From Sphingobium sp. YR768 (GTDB taxonomy: Bacteria; Pseudomonadota; Alphaproteobacteria; Sphingomonadales; Sphingomonadaceae), in the NCBI RefSeq assembly GCF_900111125.1, contig NZ_FOGE01000009.1, forward strand, positions 1 to 64,000: a stretch of DNA of 64,000 bases. The letters run 5' to 3'. Below are positions 16,961 to 26,710 of this stretch, one piece after another. How positions within the stretch are numbered: the first letter of the stretch is position 1; the number at the start of each line of letters is the position of its first letter. The notes beneath the pieces are model-generated. The model saw only the letters and a list, made by a program, of their open reading frames with translations, had not been told where the DNA came from and made no database searches. Made by a program: the position numbers and the translations under genes.

Positions 16961-17701
16961 ATGAAAAAGCCCAATCGCTCCACCAAGCCCAAGAGCGCCT
17001 TCCCGCGCTTCTATGGACGTCACGCCGTCATCGCGGCCCTTGCCAATCCCGACCGCATCGTGCGCAAGATCTGGGGCACGCGCGAAGCGCTGGGCCAGCT
17101 CGACCTGCCGCCGGTGCTGCCGATCGTCTATTCCGATGTCGCCGACATGGGCCGCATGGTGCCTTCCGACGCGCCGCATCAGGGCATCGTCGCCGAAGTC
17201 GAGCCGCTGGACGATGTCTGGCTGGGCGAGATTCTGGAACAGGGGCAGGATGACAAGCGGCCGATCCTGGTGCTGGATCAGGTGACGGACCCGCATAATG
17301 TGGGCGCGATCCTGCGTTCCGCCGCTGCGTTCGACGCGCTGTGCATCGTGACGCAGGACCGGCATGCGCCGCCCGAATCGGGTGTGCTGGCGCGTGCGGC
17401 ATCGGGTGCGCTGGAAAGCGTGCCATGGGTGCGCGTGGTCAATCTGGCGCGCGCGCTCGAAGAGATTGCGGAAGCGGGCTATTGGCGAATCGGGCTGGAT
17501 GGCGATGCCAACGCCACGCTGGGCGAGGCGATCGGCGAATCGCGCGTCGCGCTGGTGCTGGGCGCCGAGGGCGAAGGGCTGCGCCACAATACGATCGCCC
17601 ATTGCGACATCATCGCCAAATTGCCGATCAGCCCGCGGATGGAGAGCCTGAACGTCTCCAACGCGGCGGCCATCGCGCTTTACGCCGCCACGACGCGGTA
17701 A
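16961..17701 (+). CDS. rlmB: 23S rRNA 2'-O-ribose methyltransferase, TrmH/SpoU family
   Basis: A 246-residue SPOUT methyltransferase. RlmB methylates the ribose of G2251 in the 23S rRNA P loop using S-adenosylmethionine. A short basic N-terminal tail precedes the L30e-like RNA-binding domain (starting F-Y-G-R-H-A-V at about residue 17), then the knotted catalytic domain shows the three family motifs: D-P-H-N-V-G-A-I-L-R-S (motif 1), L-G-A-E-G-E-G-L (motif 2) and I-S-P-R-M-E-S-L-N-V-S-N-A (motif 3). The product is a little shorter at the N-terminus than some homologues. It is divergent from tRNA-Tyr and just ahead of a lipoprotein gene (24-bp gap), probably co-transcribed. A related TrmH specificity cannot be fully excluded. 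Confidence 0.9.
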   Translation: MKKPNRSTKPKSAFPRFYGRHAVIAALANPDRIVRKIWGTREALGQLDLPPVLPIVYSDVADMGRMVPSDAPHQGIVAEVEPLDDVWLGEILEQGQDDKRPILVLDQVTDPHNVGAILRSAAAFDALCIVTQDRHAPPESGVLARAASGALESVPWVRVVNLARALEEIAEAGYWRIGLDGDANATLGEAIGESRVALVLGAEGEGLRHNTIAHCDIIAKLPISPRMESLNVSNAAAIALYAATTR

Positions 17702-17725
17702 CAGCCGACAAGGGGGGAGAGGTTG

Positions 17726-18481
17726 ATGCACCGTCTGTTTCGCAGCCTGAGCGCGCTGGCAGGCCTGCTCACCCTCTCCGCCTGTCTGGTGACGCCGGGC
17801 AAGTTCGAATCGAGCCTGGACATTCGCGCCGATCGCAGCTTCGCCTTTGCCTATAAGGGCGAGATATTGGCGTCCGACATGGACAGCGATGCTTTGTCCG
17901 GCACGACATCCTCCGGCGATGGCGACGGACAGGAGGGCGAAGCGAATGCCAGCCCGACGCTGATGCAGATCGCCGCCAAGGAAGAGGATTTCAGCGATCC
18001 CGACGCCAAGGATGACGCCGCGCAGATGCAGGCGATCGCCACGGCGCTGTCCAAGGAGAAAGGCTTCCGGTCGGCCCGCTATGTCGGCAATCACCGGTTC
18101 GAGATCGACTATGCGATCAATGGCCGACTGGACCACGCCTTCCTCTTCCCCTTCAACATCGACGCGCAGATCGTCCTGCCCTTCGTCGCGGTGGAAATGC
18201 GCGGTGCGGACCGGGTGCGCGTGAAGGCGCCGGGCTTCGCCAATGCATTCGACAAGAGCCATGGGATGGGCGGCATGGGCGGTTTAGGTGGAACGGGGGG
18301 CGGCAATGATGAGGCCGCCAAGGCGCTGAACGGCACCTTCACGCTGACCACGGATGCCGAGATCATCAGCGTGAATCAGGAAGAGGGTGCGGAAAGCGTG
18401 CCGCAGGGCAAGAAGATCGTCTGGACGGTTACGCCGATGACGAGCGAAGCGCCGATGGCGACGCTGCGGCTGAAGCCCTAG
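17726..18481 (+). CDS. Lipoprotein of unknown function
   Basis: A 251-residue protein with a lipoprotein signal: basic start, hydrophobic core and lipobox L-S-A-C, so Cys20 should be acylated. A strong GGGGGGAGA box stands before the ATG at 17726; a TTG one codon earlier is less likely. The mature part is polar with an acidic segment (about 50-80), a predicted beta-rich middle, and a Gly/Met-rich stretch (G-M-G-G-M-G-G-L-G-G) near residue 190. The fold resembles LppM-type domains of envelope lipoproteins, but the match is loose. Probably co-transcribed with rlmB and ended by the hairpin at 18490. Confidence 0.75.
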   Translation: MHRLFRSLSALAGLLTLSACLVTPGKFESSLDIRADRSFAFAYKGEILASDMDSDALSGTTSSGDGDGQEGEANASPTLMQIAAKEEDFSDPDAKDDAAQMQAIATALSKEKGFRSARYVGNHRFEIDYAINGRLDHAFLFPFNIDAQIVLPFVAVEMRGADRVRVKAPGFANAFDKSHGMGGMGGLGGTGGGNDEAAKALNGTFTLTTDAEIISVNQEEGAESVPQGKKIVWTVTPMTSEAPMATLRLKP

Positions 18482-18489
18482 ATTTCTAT

Positions 18490-18524
18490 GCGCGGGCAGC
18501 AGGCCTTTGCCCCGCTGCCCGCGC
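18490..18524. terminator. Bidirectional terminator-like hairpin
   Basis: An 11-bp perfect GC-rich inverted repeat (GCGCGGGCAGC, 13-nt loop) lies between the converging lipoprotein and ferredoxin genes, nine bases after the lipoprotein stop. The stem is strong but there is no clear T run on either side. Confidence 0.6.
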
Positions 18525-18536
18525 AGATAGTCGGTG

Positions 18537-18854
18537 TCAGTCTTCCGGCGCGATGGTGACGCGCAGGCCGTCCATAGCGTCGTTCAGCACCAGCTGGCAG
18601 GACAGGCGGCTGCTCTCGTTGCGATGGTCGGAACTGTCGAGCAGATCATTCTCATCCTCGCTGAGCGGCGGCAGGATGTCGGCAAAGGCGGGATCGACAT
18701 AAATATGGCAGGTGGCGCAGGAGCAGCAGCCGCCGCACAGGGCCAGCAATTCGTCGAAGCCATTGTCGCGAATGACCTCCATCACCGACAGGCCATTGTC
18801 GCCATCGACAGCCTGTTCCTCACCCGCACGGTTGACCACGATCAGTTTCGGCAT
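18537..18854 (-). CDS. [2Fe-2S] ferredoxin, adrenodoxin type
   Basis: A 105-residue electron carrier. The cluster ligands follow the adrenodoxin/putidaredoxin spacing: Cys40, Cys46, Cys49 and Cys86, with R-L-S-C-Q around the last. Two extra cysteines (43, 44) lie inside the binding loop. Ferredoxins of this type serve cytochrome P450s, Rieske oxygenases or Fe-S cluster assembly. None of these is adjacent and no hscA/hscB neighbours are present, so the partner is unknown. It is divergent from the AlkA-type gene and converges on the lipoprotein gene. Confidence 0.93.
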   Translation of the reverse strand: MPKLIVVNRAGEEQAVDGDNGLSVMEVIRDNGFDELLALCGGCCSCATCHIYVDPAFADILPPLSEDENDLLDSSDHRNESSRLSCQLVLNDAMDGLRVTIAPED

Positions 18855-18932
18855 TTATCCAGTCCCCTCGAATTTTTCTCCGCCGCTCTGAATGAGAGGG
18901 GCCCGGAAATCAAGGGGCACGGCGGAACAGTT

Positions 18933-19562
18933 ATGGTGTCGACCACAGATCAATTACGCGCCAGCCTGGACGCGATCGCTCTGCTGGAGCCGGGCTTCGT
19001 CGCGGCGATCGGCCGGCTGGGCTATCCCGAACCGCGTGTGCGGGAACCGGGCTATGAAACGCTGCTGCGGACGATCGTGGGCCAGCAGGTGAGCGTCGCG
19101 TCGGCCGCGGCGGTGTGGCGCAAGCTGGAGGCGGAACTGGGGCTGGGCTGCGCGCCCGAAGCGCTGCTGACGCGCGATTTCGATAAGTTGCGGGCCTGTG
19201 GCCTGTCGCGGCAGAAGCAGGGCTATGCCCGCAGCCTGGCCGAACTGGTGGTGTCGGGCGCGCTCGACCTGCATGCTCTGCCGCAGGATGACGAGGCGGC
19301 GATCGCCCAGTTGATCCAGACCAAGGGGATCGGGCGCTGGTCGGCGGAAATCTATTTGCTGTTCGCCGAAGGGCGGCCCGATATCTGGCCGGCGGGCGAT
19401 CTGGCGGTGCAGATCGCGATCGGCCAGATGCTGGGCCTGCCCGAAAGGCCGAGCGAGAAATTGACGCGGGAGGTGGCGGAAGCCTGGCGCCCGCATCGCG
19501 GCGCAGCGGCGATCATGGCCTGGCACCATTATAATGCTGGCGCGGATATGCTGAAGACCTGA
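18933..19562 (+). CDS. DNA-3-methyladenine glycosylase, AlkA type (HhH-GPD)
   Basis: A 209-residue base-excision repair enzyme that removes alkylated purines from DNA. It has the helix-hairpin-helix segment T-K-G-I-G-R-W-S-A-E and the downstream catalytic Asp156 in P-A-G-D-L-A-V, the arrangement of AlkA/Mag1. The early motif T-I-V-G-Q-Q-V-S-V-A-S-A is also characteristic. The frame is open further upstream through the ferredoxin gene on the other strand, but coding character begins at the ATG at 18933. It lacks the N-terminal TBP-like domain of E. coli AlkA, so it is the short form. Single gene. Confidence 0.9.
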   Translation: MVSTTDQLRASLDAIALLEPGFVAAIGRLGYPEPRVREPGYETLLRTIVGQQVSVASAAAVWRKLEAELGLGCAPEALLTRDFDKLRACGLSRQKQGYARSLAELVVSGALDLHALPQDDEAAIAQLIQTKGIGRWSAEIYLLFAEGRPDIWPAGDLAVQIAIGQMLGLPERPSEKLTREVAEAWRPHRGAAAIMAWHHYNAGADMLKT

Positions 19563-19573
19563 GCGCTTGTTTG

Positions 19574-19599
19574 GAAAATGCGCGGAAAAGCGCATTTTC
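19574..19599. terminator. Bidirectional terminator
   Basis: A 10-bp perfect inverted repeat (GAAAATGCGC, loop GGAAAA) with A/T-rich outer ends lies between the converging alkA-type and acyl-CoA dehydrogenase genes, 11 bases after the first stop. Confidence 0.7.
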
Positions 19600-19620
19600 A
19601 AGGCCGCACCTGATGAGGCA

Positions 19621-21345
19621 TCAGAAAGCGTCGGCTTCCAGCGCCATGGTGGTGGCCTTGCCGGCCGCGATGCTGTCGGCCAGCCCCTTTGCCTGCGGCA
19701 ATATCCGCTCGGCGAAATAGGCGGCGACGCTGCGCTTGGCGCTGTGCAGCGGCGTGTCGTCCGTGGCGGCGGCGGCCATGCGGGTCCAAATCCAGCCCAT
19801 GGCGACCAGCGCGAACAGGCGCAGATAATCGACCGCGACAGCGCCCGACGCATCGACATCCGCGCCGCGCAGGCCCGTCGTGACGTCGCGCAGCAGGGTT
19901 AGCGCATCCTTCGTGCGGCCACCGATAGCGCCATCGTCCAGATCGGCGGCGATCAGGTCGAAAAAGCTCTCCACTACGGCGCCACCGGCCATGGGCAGCT
20001 TGCGCCCGACCAGATCCATCGCCTGCACGCCGTTGGTGCCCTCGTAAATCTGGGCGATGCGGGCGTCGCGGACATATTGTTCCATGCCCCATTCGCGAAT
20101 GTAGCCATGGCCGCCGAACACCTGCTGCGCGCGCACCGCGCTTTCGAAGCCGAAATCAGTGAAGGCGGCCTTTACGACCGGGGTCAGTAACGCCACCAGC
20201 GCATCGGCCTTCGCCCGCTCCGCCGCATCGGGATGGGCATGGGCGCGGTCGAGTTGCAGCGCGGTCCAGCCGGCCAGCGCCCGCCCCGCTTCCACAAAGG
20301 CGCGAATGTCGAGCAGCATGCGGCGCACATCGGCATGGTCGATGATCGCCACCGGCCCGCTTGCGCCATCGGCGCTGCGCCCCTGCAACCGGTCGCGCGC
20401 ATAGCCGACCGCCTGCTGATAGGCGCCGCCAGCCACGCCCAGCCCCTGAATGCCGACCATCAGCCGTTCGGCATTCATCATGGTGAACATGGCGGCGAGG
20501 CCCCGATGCGCTTCGCCCACCAGCCATCCGGTCGCGCCGTCATAATGCATCACGCAAGTCGGCTGCGCATGGATGCCCATCTTCTTTTCCAGCGACCCCA
20601 CCGACATGCCGTTGCGCAGGGTGAAGGCGCCGTCGGCGTCTAGCAGATATTTGGGGACGAGGAACAGGCTGATGCCCTTCACCCCGGCCGGAGCATCGGG
20701 CAGGCGCGCGAGGACGAGGTGAATGATATTGCCGCCGAAATCATGATCGCCCGACGAAATGAAAATCTTGGTCCCGGTGACAGCGTAGCTGCCTTCGTCA
20801 TTGGGCACGGCCTTGGTCTTGAGCAGGGCCAGATCGGTGCCTGCGCTGCTTTCCGTCAGGGCCATGGCGCCGGTCCATTCGCCGCTGACCATCGGCGGCA
20901 ACCAGGTCGCCTTCAGATCCTCGCTGGCATGGGCCATGATCGCTTCGCAGGCGCCGCGCGTCAGGCCGGGGAACAGGCCGAAGGACAGGTTGGTGGCGGA
21001 CAGCATCTCGTCCAGCCAGAGTTGCAGGATGAAGGGCAGGCCCTGCCCGCCATAGGCCGGATCGGCCGATAGCGACGTCCAGCCCGCCTGCGCGAAATCG
21101 CGCCATGCCTCCGCAAAGCCGGTCGGGGTCTGCACCGCGCCGTCGACCAGTCGGCTGCCTTCCTCATCGCCATGGCGATTGAGCGGGTGGAGCCGTTCGG
21201 CGCACATGCGGCCGGCCTCTTCCAGCACCGCCGCCGCGAGGTCCGCATCCACATCCTTGCCGATATCCGCCATCGCCCCGTCGAAGCCGAGAACCTGCGT
21301 CAGCAGGAAGCGATAATCGTCGATCGGCGGCACATAGCTGAACAT
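19621..21345 (-). CDS. Acyl-CoA dehydrogenase
   Basis: A 574-residue FAD enzyme that introduces the alpha-beta double bond into acyl-CoA thioesters. It has an extra N-terminal segment (M-F-S-Y-V-P-P-I-D-D), the middle beta domain with A-L-T-E-S-S-A-G-T-D and the S-S-G-D-H-D loop, and the C-terminal helical domain with the E-G-T-N motif of the active-site region. The long C-terminal extension (about 460-574) belongs to the large subgroup often annotated as DmdC/FadE-like; 3-methylmercaptopropionyl-CoA dehydrogenase is possible but there is no dmd context. A TetR gene lies upstream on the same strand and may control it, as is common in sphingomonads. Substrate chain length is unknown. Confidence 0.92.
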   Translation of the reverse strand: MFSYVPPIDDYRFLLTQVLGFDGAMADIGKDVDADLAAAVLEEAGRMCAERLHPLNRHGDEEGSRLVDGAVQTPTGFAEAWRDFAQAGWTSLSADPAYGGQGLPFILQLWLDEMLSATNLSFGLFPGLTRGACEAIMAHASEDLKATWLPPMVSGEWTGAMALTESSAGTDLALLKTKAVPNDEGSYAVTGTKIFISSGDHDFGGNIIHLVLARLPDAPAGVKGISLFLVPKYLLDADGAFTLRNGMSVGSLEKKMGIHAQPTCVMHYDGATGWLVGEAHRGLAAMFTMMNAERLMVGIQGLGVAGGAYQQAVGYARDRLQGRSADGASGPVAIIDHADVRRMLLDIRAFVEAGRALAGWTALQLDRAHAHPDAAERAKADALVALLTPVVKAAFTDFGFESAVRAQQVFGGHGYIREWGMEQYVRDARIAQIYEGTNGVQAMDLVGRKLPMAGGAVVESFFDLIAADLDDGAIGGRTKDALTLLRDVTTGLRGADVDASGAVAVDYLRLFALVAMGWIWTRMAAAATDDTPLHSAKRSVAAYFAERILPQAKGLADSIAAGKATTMALEADAF

Positions 21346-21450
21346 GGCAATCCTCTCCTGGTCTGTATGTTTTTTCTACACCAAACACCTGTTACAGTCA
21401 ATTGAGGGGATGGTCGACAGGGTGCGAGCGTTGTTGGAGGGCGTTGCGCG

Positions 21451-21480
21451 CGTCCTTCGACAAGCTCAGGACGAACGGGG
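21451..21480. repeat. Single arm of the CTTCGACAGGCTCAGG repeat family
   Basis: The sequence CCTTCGACAAGCTCAGGACGAACGG resembles one arm of the two-armed repeats at 37584 and 59295, with a few differences. The second arm is missing, so this is a degenerate or partial copy. Confidence 0.6.
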
Positions 21481-21499
21481 CTTGTTCAAACTGAATGGT

Positions 21500-22090
21500 T
21501 TATTCGTGTCGGAAGATAGCCATGATCTGCGCCGCCACCTGCGCCGGGGTCAGACGGCCAGGGCGATACCATTCCGCCGCGGAATTAAGCTGGGTCAGGA
21601 GCAGGTTGCGATAGAGGGAGCGGTCGATGGAGGGCGGCAGCGGCAGGTCCGCGACCAGGGCGCGAAACTGATCCTCGAACCGGTCGCGCCGGGCGAGCAA
21701 TTGTTCGCGCACCGCAGTGGGCACTTCGCGGAAATCATTCATCATCGGGGTGGTGAGGGAATCCGGCGCAAGCTGGATGTCCAGCAGGGTCGAGCAGGCC
21801 GCCTCCAGCCGCGCCCAGGGATCATCCTGCGCGCTGACGGCCATGGCGATCAGGCGCGCGGCCCGATCGAGCGCGCTGTTGTGCAGGTCGACGAACAGCG
21901 CATCCTTCGACTTGATGTGGTGATAGAGCGAGCCGCCCAATATGCCCGCCTGTTCGCCGATGTCGCGCATGGACGTGCCACGATAGCCCTTGCGGGCGAA
22001 GAGCCGGGCGGCGATCGCCACGATCTGCTGGCGGCGGCTGCGCCCTTCCTCGATCGTGCCGGAAGCTATGCTGTCGTCTGTCATCGGCAT
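21500..22090 (-). CDS. TetR-family transcriptional regulator
   Basis: A 196-residue regulator. The N-terminal helix-turn-helix (about 15-60) has the TetR pattern A-R-L-F-A-R-K-G-Y-R-G-T-S-M-R-D-I followed by G-S-L-Y-H-H-I-K-S-K-D. The C-terminal helical domain (about 75-195) resembles the KstR2/FadR-type group that binds acyl-CoA. I choose the ATG at 22090 (M-P-M-T-D-D) or the one at 22084; the frame extends to 22126 but that would run into a perfect palindrome. That palindrome (22116-22143) is a plausible autoregulatory operator. The acyl-CoA dehydrogenase gene follows 154 bp downstream on the same strand and is the obvious candidate target. Confidence 0.88.
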   Translation of the reverse strand: MPMTDDSIASGTIEEGRSRRQQIVAIAARLFARKGYRGTSMRDIGEQAGILGGSLYHHIKSKDALFVDLHNSALDRAARLIAMAVSAQDDPWARLEAACSTLLDIQLAPDSLTTPMMNDFREVPTAVREQLLARRDRFEDQFRALVADLPLPPSIDRSLYRNLLLTQLNSAAEWYRPGRLTPAQVAAQIMAIFRHE

Positions 22091-22115
22091 GAGGGTAGCA
22101 TAAGCGGAACGAAAT

Positions 22116-22143
22116 GGGCCAGCCATGGGTGCATGGCTGGCCC
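22116..22143. promoter_or_regulatory. 12-bp palindrome upstream of TetR gene, candidate operator
   Basis: A perfect inverted repeat GGGCCAGCCATG / CATGGCTGGCCC with a 4-nt centre lies about 26 bp upstream of the chosen TetR start. Its size (28 bp) and place fit a TetR-dimer operator. There is no T run, so a terminator is less likely. Confidence 0.5.
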
Positions 22144-22533
22144 GTGTCGCGGCTTTGAGGGGACGTTTTGACCGTCAATCCGTGCTTTTTAATCCTGGCG
22201 TTTTTCAAGAAAAACGCATGGACGCACAGTGACGCTCCCCAGGCTTACGCTCTGCCGCTCGCCCTCCCGCGGGCGATGGATGTCATCCTATCGTAATATG
22301 GCTGAGTCGTCTCGCCCCAAATGCGCGTTCGGCGCGGGATTGGCGCGGTTCGGCGTGTCAGGGTTGTTCCGGAAATAGGAAATGCCGCGCTTAACTTCGC
22401 ATATGTCCCGCACGTTTCGACATGATATGTCGCGTGACGGAAATTATATATCCTACACCGCACGACCAGCCGCATCACAGGCCGGTCGCCATATTATCAG
22501 GACCAAGCCGCATAGGATAGGAAACGACGCCGG
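22144..22533. other. Intergenic region, about 390 bp
   Basis: It separates the TetR gene from the 3' end of the diguanylate cyclase gene; both are on the minus strand. A perfect 8-bp inverted repeat (GCGTTTTT, loop CAAG, AAAAACGC) at 22198-22217 is the clearest structure. A 77-codon minus-strand frame at 22245-22478 has no ribosome binding site or motif and I do not call it. A regulatory RNA is possible but I see no positive evidence. Confidence 0.4.
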
Positions 22534-23463
22534 TCAGGTGCGACAATATGCCTCCCGCTGATCAAATTCGCTCATGGTGATCCGGTTTCGGCCTTCCTGC
22601 TTGCTGATATAAAGCTGGCGATCCGCTTCGGAAATCCAGTTTTCCGCCGACATGCCGGGCAGGCAGCGGGCGCTGGCGACGCCGATGCTGACGGTGATGA
22701 AGGGGCTGACCCGCGACTGTTCATGCGGGATGTTGAGCGACTGGATCTGGAGCAGGATTTCCTGCGCCACCAGCTCCGCCCCGTGCCGATCGGTGCCCGG
22801 CAGGATACAGGCAAACTCCTCCCCACCATAGCGGGCGGGCAGATCGGTCGCGCGCTTGACCGCGCGGGTCAGGGCGGCGGCGACCATCATGATGCAGCGG
22901 TCGCCCGCCGGATGGCCATAAGTGTCGTTGAACTGTTTGAAGAAATCGATGTCGAGCATGATGACCGACAGCCAGTCTTCCGAACGGGCCAGCCGGGCGC
23001 TTTCGGTCTGGAGCGCGCGTTCGAGGTGGCGGCGATTGCTGAGGCCGGTCAGCGCATCGGTGACGGCCAGCGTCGCCAGCTGATCGCGCAGGCGCTTCAA
23101 TTCCACATGATTGCCCACGCGCGCCCGCAATATGGCCGGCTGGATCGGCTTTGTGACATAGTCGATCGCGCCGAGCGAAAGGCCGCGCATCTCATCTTCC
23201 GTATCACCCAGACCTGTGGTGAAGATGACCGGGATATCGACCATCAGCGGGTCGGCCTTGATCCGTCGGCAAACTTCGAAACCGTCAATGCCGGGCATCA
23301 GCACGTCGAGCAGGATCAGGTCGGGCTGGGCCGTGCGCGCCGCATCCAGCGCCTGTTGCCCGGAGGTGGCGAAGCAGACTTCATAATCATCTTCCAGCAC
23401 CGCGTTCATGATCTCGATATTCGAGATTTCATCGTCGACGATGAGGATCGTGCCCTTGCTCAT
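22534..23463 (-). CDS. Response-regulator diguanylate cyclase (receiver-GGDEF)
   Basis: A 309-residue protein that makes cyclic di-GMP from two GTP when phosphorylated. Residues about 4-120 form a receiver with the acidic pocket D-D-E, phospho-acceptor Asp in L-L-D-V-L-M-P-G and the K-P switch. Residues about 135-300 form the GGDEF domain with an intact active site G-G-E-E-F and an inhibitory I-site R-A-T-D five residues before it, so it is probably active and product-inhibited. Its ATG overlaps the stop of the hybrid kinase gene (ATGA), so the kinase and cyclase are translationally coupled. The cellulose operon with a PilZ-containing synthase lies on the other side of the kinase operon, a likely target of the c-di-GMP. 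Confidence 0.93.
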   Translation of the reverse strand: MSKGTILIVDDEISNIEIMNAVLEDDYEVCFATSGQQALDAARTAQPDLILLDVLMPGIDGFEVCRRIKADPLMVDIPVIFTTGLGDTEDEMRGLSLGAIDYVTKPIQPAILRARVGNHVELKRLRDQLATLAVTDALTGLSNRRHLERALQTESARLARSEDWLSVIMLDIDFFKQFNDTYGHPAGDRCIMMVAAALTRAVKRATDLPARYGGEEFACILPGTDRHGAELVAQEILLQIQSLNIPHEQSRVSPFITVSIGVASARCLPGMSAENWISEADRQLYISKQEGRNRITMSEFDQREAYCRT

Positions 23464-26291
23464 GAAATCACCCCCGTTCGTTCTTCGGGCCGGATGCTTT
23501 CGCCATCGATCAGCGCCAGCGCGGCTTCATAATCCAGTTTGTCCAGCGCCTGCTGCACAGGGTGGCTGGCGCGCTGATCATTGGGCAGGCCCAGTGCATC
23601 GGCGAAGCGGCCGAAGCTGGCGCGCGCGCCCAGGCTGCGGCGGCGCAGCAGATCGCGCAATTCATTGCGGGTCGCATCGATCGCGGCGGTATCGGCCGGC
23701 GCGATCGTGACGACGCTCGTCGCCTGCCCCCCGCCGGTCAGGCTGCGCGCCGCGACGATGGCAGGCGCGATGCTGCTGTCCAGTTCGGCGATCGCACCGC
23801 GCGCCTGATCGACTTCCCCGCCCGCCAGCATGCGTTCGATATCGGCGGCGATCGCCTGAACCTGCGGCAGTTCCAGCGACCCGGCCACGCCCTTCAGGCT
23901 GTGCGCCAGCCGCCGCGCGTCCGGCAGCATGCCGGTGCCGATCAGCACCCGCAATTCCCCGGCGACATCGGCATAGGTGCTGCCAAAGGTCACGATCAGC
24001 TTGCGCAGCAATGTCGCCTTCCCATTGACCCGCAGCAGCGCGCCCTGAATGTCGAAGGGCGGCAGGCTGTCGGGCAAGGCGCCGTCGGGCACTTTGACCT
24101 GGGCGACTGGCTGCGGCGCGGGCGCAGCGGCAGCGACCGGTTTCAGCCAGTGATTGAGCGTGCGCACCAGCCCAGCCGGATCGACCGGCTTGGCCACATG
24201 GTCGTTCATGCCGGCGGACAGGCAGCGCTGCTTTTCCTCCTCATAGGCATGGGCGGTCATGGCGATGATCGGCAGGCGGTCGGCCGACCAGCTTTCGCGG
24301 ATGATCTTCGTCGCGGTGACGCCGTCCATTTCGGGCATCTGCACGTCCATCAGGACGGCGGCATAGCGGGCGCCATGGTCGCGCATCATGTCGCAGGCGA
24401 TGCGGCCATTTTCGGCGCAATCGACCAGCAGCCCGGCGTCGCACAGCAATTCGGTCGCGATTTCGCGGTTGATCTCATTATCCTCGACCAGCAGGACATG
24501 CAGGCCGCGCAACGGCTCCGCCACCATCGGCAGCGCATCCGTCATGGGGGCGACGGTCACGACGGGCGCGACATCATCCTGCGCAAACACGTCGATGATC
24601 GTGTCGATCAGCGTCCTGGGCACGACCGGCTTGGTCAGGAAAGCCGCGATGTCGCCATCCTGCGCATGGTTCACGAAATCGTCGGCACCATAAGCCGTGA
24701 CGATCAGCGTCTTGGGCCGGGCGCCCTGATATTGGGCGACGCGCATCTCCTCGACCACCTGCATCCCGTCCATGCCGGGCATCTTCCAGTCGAGCAGCAC
24801 CAGTTCATAGGGTTTGCCGCCCTGATCGGCCGCGTCGATCGCGGCCAGCGCCTCATGCCCCGAAGCAACGAGATCGACATTCATGCCCCAGCCGGCGAAC
24901 ACATCATGCATGATCTGGCGCGAGGCAGGATTATCGTCCGCCGCCAGCACACGCAGGCGCCGGATCTGGTCGGGCAAGGGCGTTTCCAGCGCGACGAAGC
25001 TGTCTTCCAGCGCCATCTGGATGCGGCAGGTAAAGGTGCTGCCTTCGCCCACCTGGCTGTCGACGCGGATGCTGCCGCCCATCTGTTCGACGATCTGGCG
25101 GCAGATGGCGAGGCCAAGGCCCGTGCCGCCGAAGCGGCGCGTGGTGGAGCTGTCGGCCTGCGTAAAGGAATGGAACAGAGCGGCCTGCTGTTCGGGCGTC
25201 ATGCCGATGCCGGTGTCGCGCACCGACAGTTCGAGCATGGCCTGCCCCTGTTGTTCGGAAACGAGGGCAACGCTGATCGTGACGCTGCCTTCCTCGGAGA
25301 ATTTGACGGCGTTGCTCAGCAGGTTGAGCACCACCTGACAGAAGCGCATTTCATCCCCCACCAGCCGGTCGGGCACGGTGGGGGCAATGCGGGACACCAG
25401 CTTCACCTGCTTCGCCTCGGCATTGTCGGCGACCAGATGAATCTGGTTCTCGATCGCGCGGCGCAGGTTGAAGGGGTTGGATTCCAGCGTCAGCTTGCCC
25501 GCTTCATTCTTCGAGAAATCGAGAATGTCGTTGATCAGGCGCAGCAGCGACACGCCGGCCTGATTGATCTTGCCGACATAATCCTGCTGCTTGGGATCAA
25601 GATCGGTGCGCATCACCAGATGGCAGAAGCCCAATATGGCGTTCATCGGCGTGCGGATTTCATGGCTCATATTGGCCAGGAACATGCTCTTGGCGCGATT
25701 CGCTTCCTCCGCCTCGCGGGTGCGCTCCTCCAGCGCCGCATTCTTGGCCAATATCTCGTCGCCCATGCGCTGGTTGCGCTGGAAGCTTTCCACCAGCTTG
25801 TCGCTGAGCCACACCAGCACCGCCGTCTGGAAGGCGACGATGCCGGCATGGAGCAGCACCCGTTCCAGATTACCCTGCCCCGGAAACACCGCATAGGGCA
25901 GAAGATAGAGCAACAGCAGATGATGCGCCGCGGTGGCAGTGGCGGCGGCCAGGATCGCGCGCTTGTCGCACCAGGCGATGGTCAGCGCCAGCATGGCGAA
26001 GAAATACATGTGCATGTCCATCTGCCACGGATGGCCGCGCAGCAGGAACAGCAGGATCGCCGGTTCCCCGACCAGCGCGATGGCGGACAGGCAGCGGGTC
26101 GCCGGTGCGATCCCCTGCCGCCACCACATCAGATGATAGACCCCCGCCAGCAGCGCGCCCGCCGCAGCAGCCCCGATCGGCGAATGGCCGGTCAGCAGGG
26201 CGACGGTGGCGAGCAACGGCACATGCGCCCAGAAGAGCGGCACGAGGAACCGGCCGAAATGATAACGCAACGTATCGAGTTCGATGGTCAT
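23460..26291 (-). CDS. Hybrid sensor histidine kinase with two receivers and Hpt
   Basis: A 943-residue multidomain phosphorelay protein. The N-terminal 165 residues form about six membrane segments with H-P-W-Q-M-D-M-H and [10 protein letters not shown], a sensor also seen in alphaproteobacterial chemoreceptors. A coiled coil leads to the HisKA domain with phospho-His about 210 in M-S-H-E-I-R-T-P, then the ATPase domain (D-T-G-I-G-M, G-T-G-L-G-L). Receiver 1 (about 445-565, L-L-D-W-K-M-P-G) and receiver 2 (about 590-710, L-M-D-V-Q-M-P-E) follow, then a C-terminal Hpt domain with H-S-L-K-G-V. The start at 26291 overlaps the preceding small gene by ATGA; the next gene, a receiver-cyclase, is the natural final phospho-acceptor. 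Confidence 0.93.
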   Translation of the reverse strand: MTIELDTLRYHFGRFLVPLFWAHVPLLATVALLTGHSPIGAAAAGALLAGVYHLMWWRQGIAPATRCLSAIALVGEPAILLFLLRGHPWQMDMHMYFFAMLALTIAWCDKRAILAAATATAAHHLLLLYLLPYAVFPGQGNLERVLLHAGIVAFQTAVLVWLSDKLVESFQRNQRMGDEILAKNAALEERTREAEEANRAKSMFLANMSHEIRTPMNAILGFCHLVMRTDLDPKQQDYVGKINQAGVSLLRLINDILDFSKNEAGKLTLESNPFNLRRAIENQIHLVADNAEAKQVKLVSRIAPTVPDRLVGDEMRFCQVVLNLLSNAVKFSEEGSVTISVALVSEQQGQAMLELSVRDTGIGMTPEQQAALFHSFTQADSSTTRRFGGTGLGLAICRQIVEQMGGSIRVDSQVGEGSTFTCRIQMALEDSFVALETPLPDQIRRLRVLAADDNPASRQIMHDVFAGWGMNVDLVASGHEALAAIDAADQGGKPYELVLLDWKMPGMDGMQVVEEMRVAQYQGARPKTLIVTAYGADDFVNHAQDGDIAAFLTKPVVPRTLIDTIIDVFAQDDVAPVVTVAPMTDALPMVAEPLRGLHVLLVEDNEINREIATELLCDAGLLVDCAENGRIACDMMRDHGARYAAVLMDVQMPEMDGVTATKIIRESWSADRLPIIAMTAHAYEEEKQRCLSAGMNDHVAKPVDPAGLVRTLNHWLKPVAAAAPAPQPVAQVKVPDGALPDSLPPFDIQGALLRVNGKATLLRKLIVTFGSTYADVAGELRVLIGTGMLPDARRLAHSLKGVAGSLELPQVQAIAADIERMLAGGEVDQARGAIAELDSSIAPAIVAARSLTGGGQATSVVTIAPADTAAIDATRNELRDLLRRRSLGARASFGRFADALGLPNDQRASHPVQQALDKLDYEAALALIDGESIRPEERTGVIS

Positions 26292-26659
26292 AGGCTCTGT
26301 TCCCGTGTGGAGGGGTCGAGGCATCCGCCGCGCGGTGGCGCTGCGACGGCCAGCCAGGCGCCTGCTTTGCGCAGGGCGGCGGGGAAATCGGGCCGGTCGG
26401 ACCCGGCGATGACGATGTTGGAGAAACGGCCCGCCTGCACCAGCCGACCATCGGCCGCGCTGACGAGGTTGACGGTCTGGGCCAATGTGGACCCCGGCGC
26501 GGCGATGACGAGATACCAGCCCGAATCCCGCCCGTCATAGAGGGAAGCGATACCCAGCCCGATCAGGCCGACGAACAGCAGCAGGATGGCAGGAAGATAG
26601 ACGAACAAGCGCTCGCCCCGCCTGCGCTGTACCGCAACAGACTGGCTCTCTGCCCCCAT
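26288..26659 (-). CDS. Small single-pass membrane protein, kinase operon
   Basis: A 123-residue protein that I do not recognise. A basic N-terminal stretch (Q-R-R-R-G-E-R) is followed by one strong membrane segment (about 17-39) and a roughly 80-residue domain likely on the periplasmic side. Start choice is uncertain: ATG at 26659 (M-G-A-E-S) is used here, with another in-frame ATG at 26710. Its stop overlaps the ATG of the hybrid kinase (ATGA), so both are made together. An accessory sensor or a modulator of the kinase membrane domain is a reasonable guess, not shown by motif. Confidence 0.7.
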   Translation of the reverse strand: MGAESQSVAVQRRRGERLFVYLPAILLLFVGLIGLGIASLYDGRDSGWYLVIAAPGSTLAQTVNLVSAADGRLVQAGRFSNIVIAGSDRPDFPAALRKAGAWLAVAAPPRGGCLDPSTREQSL

Positions 26660-26710
26660 CCGCGAGGAGGAGAGGACCTTGATATGGAATCGGGCCTGTT
26701 CCTGTCTCAT

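Noticed and set aside
23562..26540. 992-codon frame opposite the hybrid kinase
   Set aside because: Antisense shadow with His/Gln/Arg-rich composition and no domain; the kinase is fully supported.
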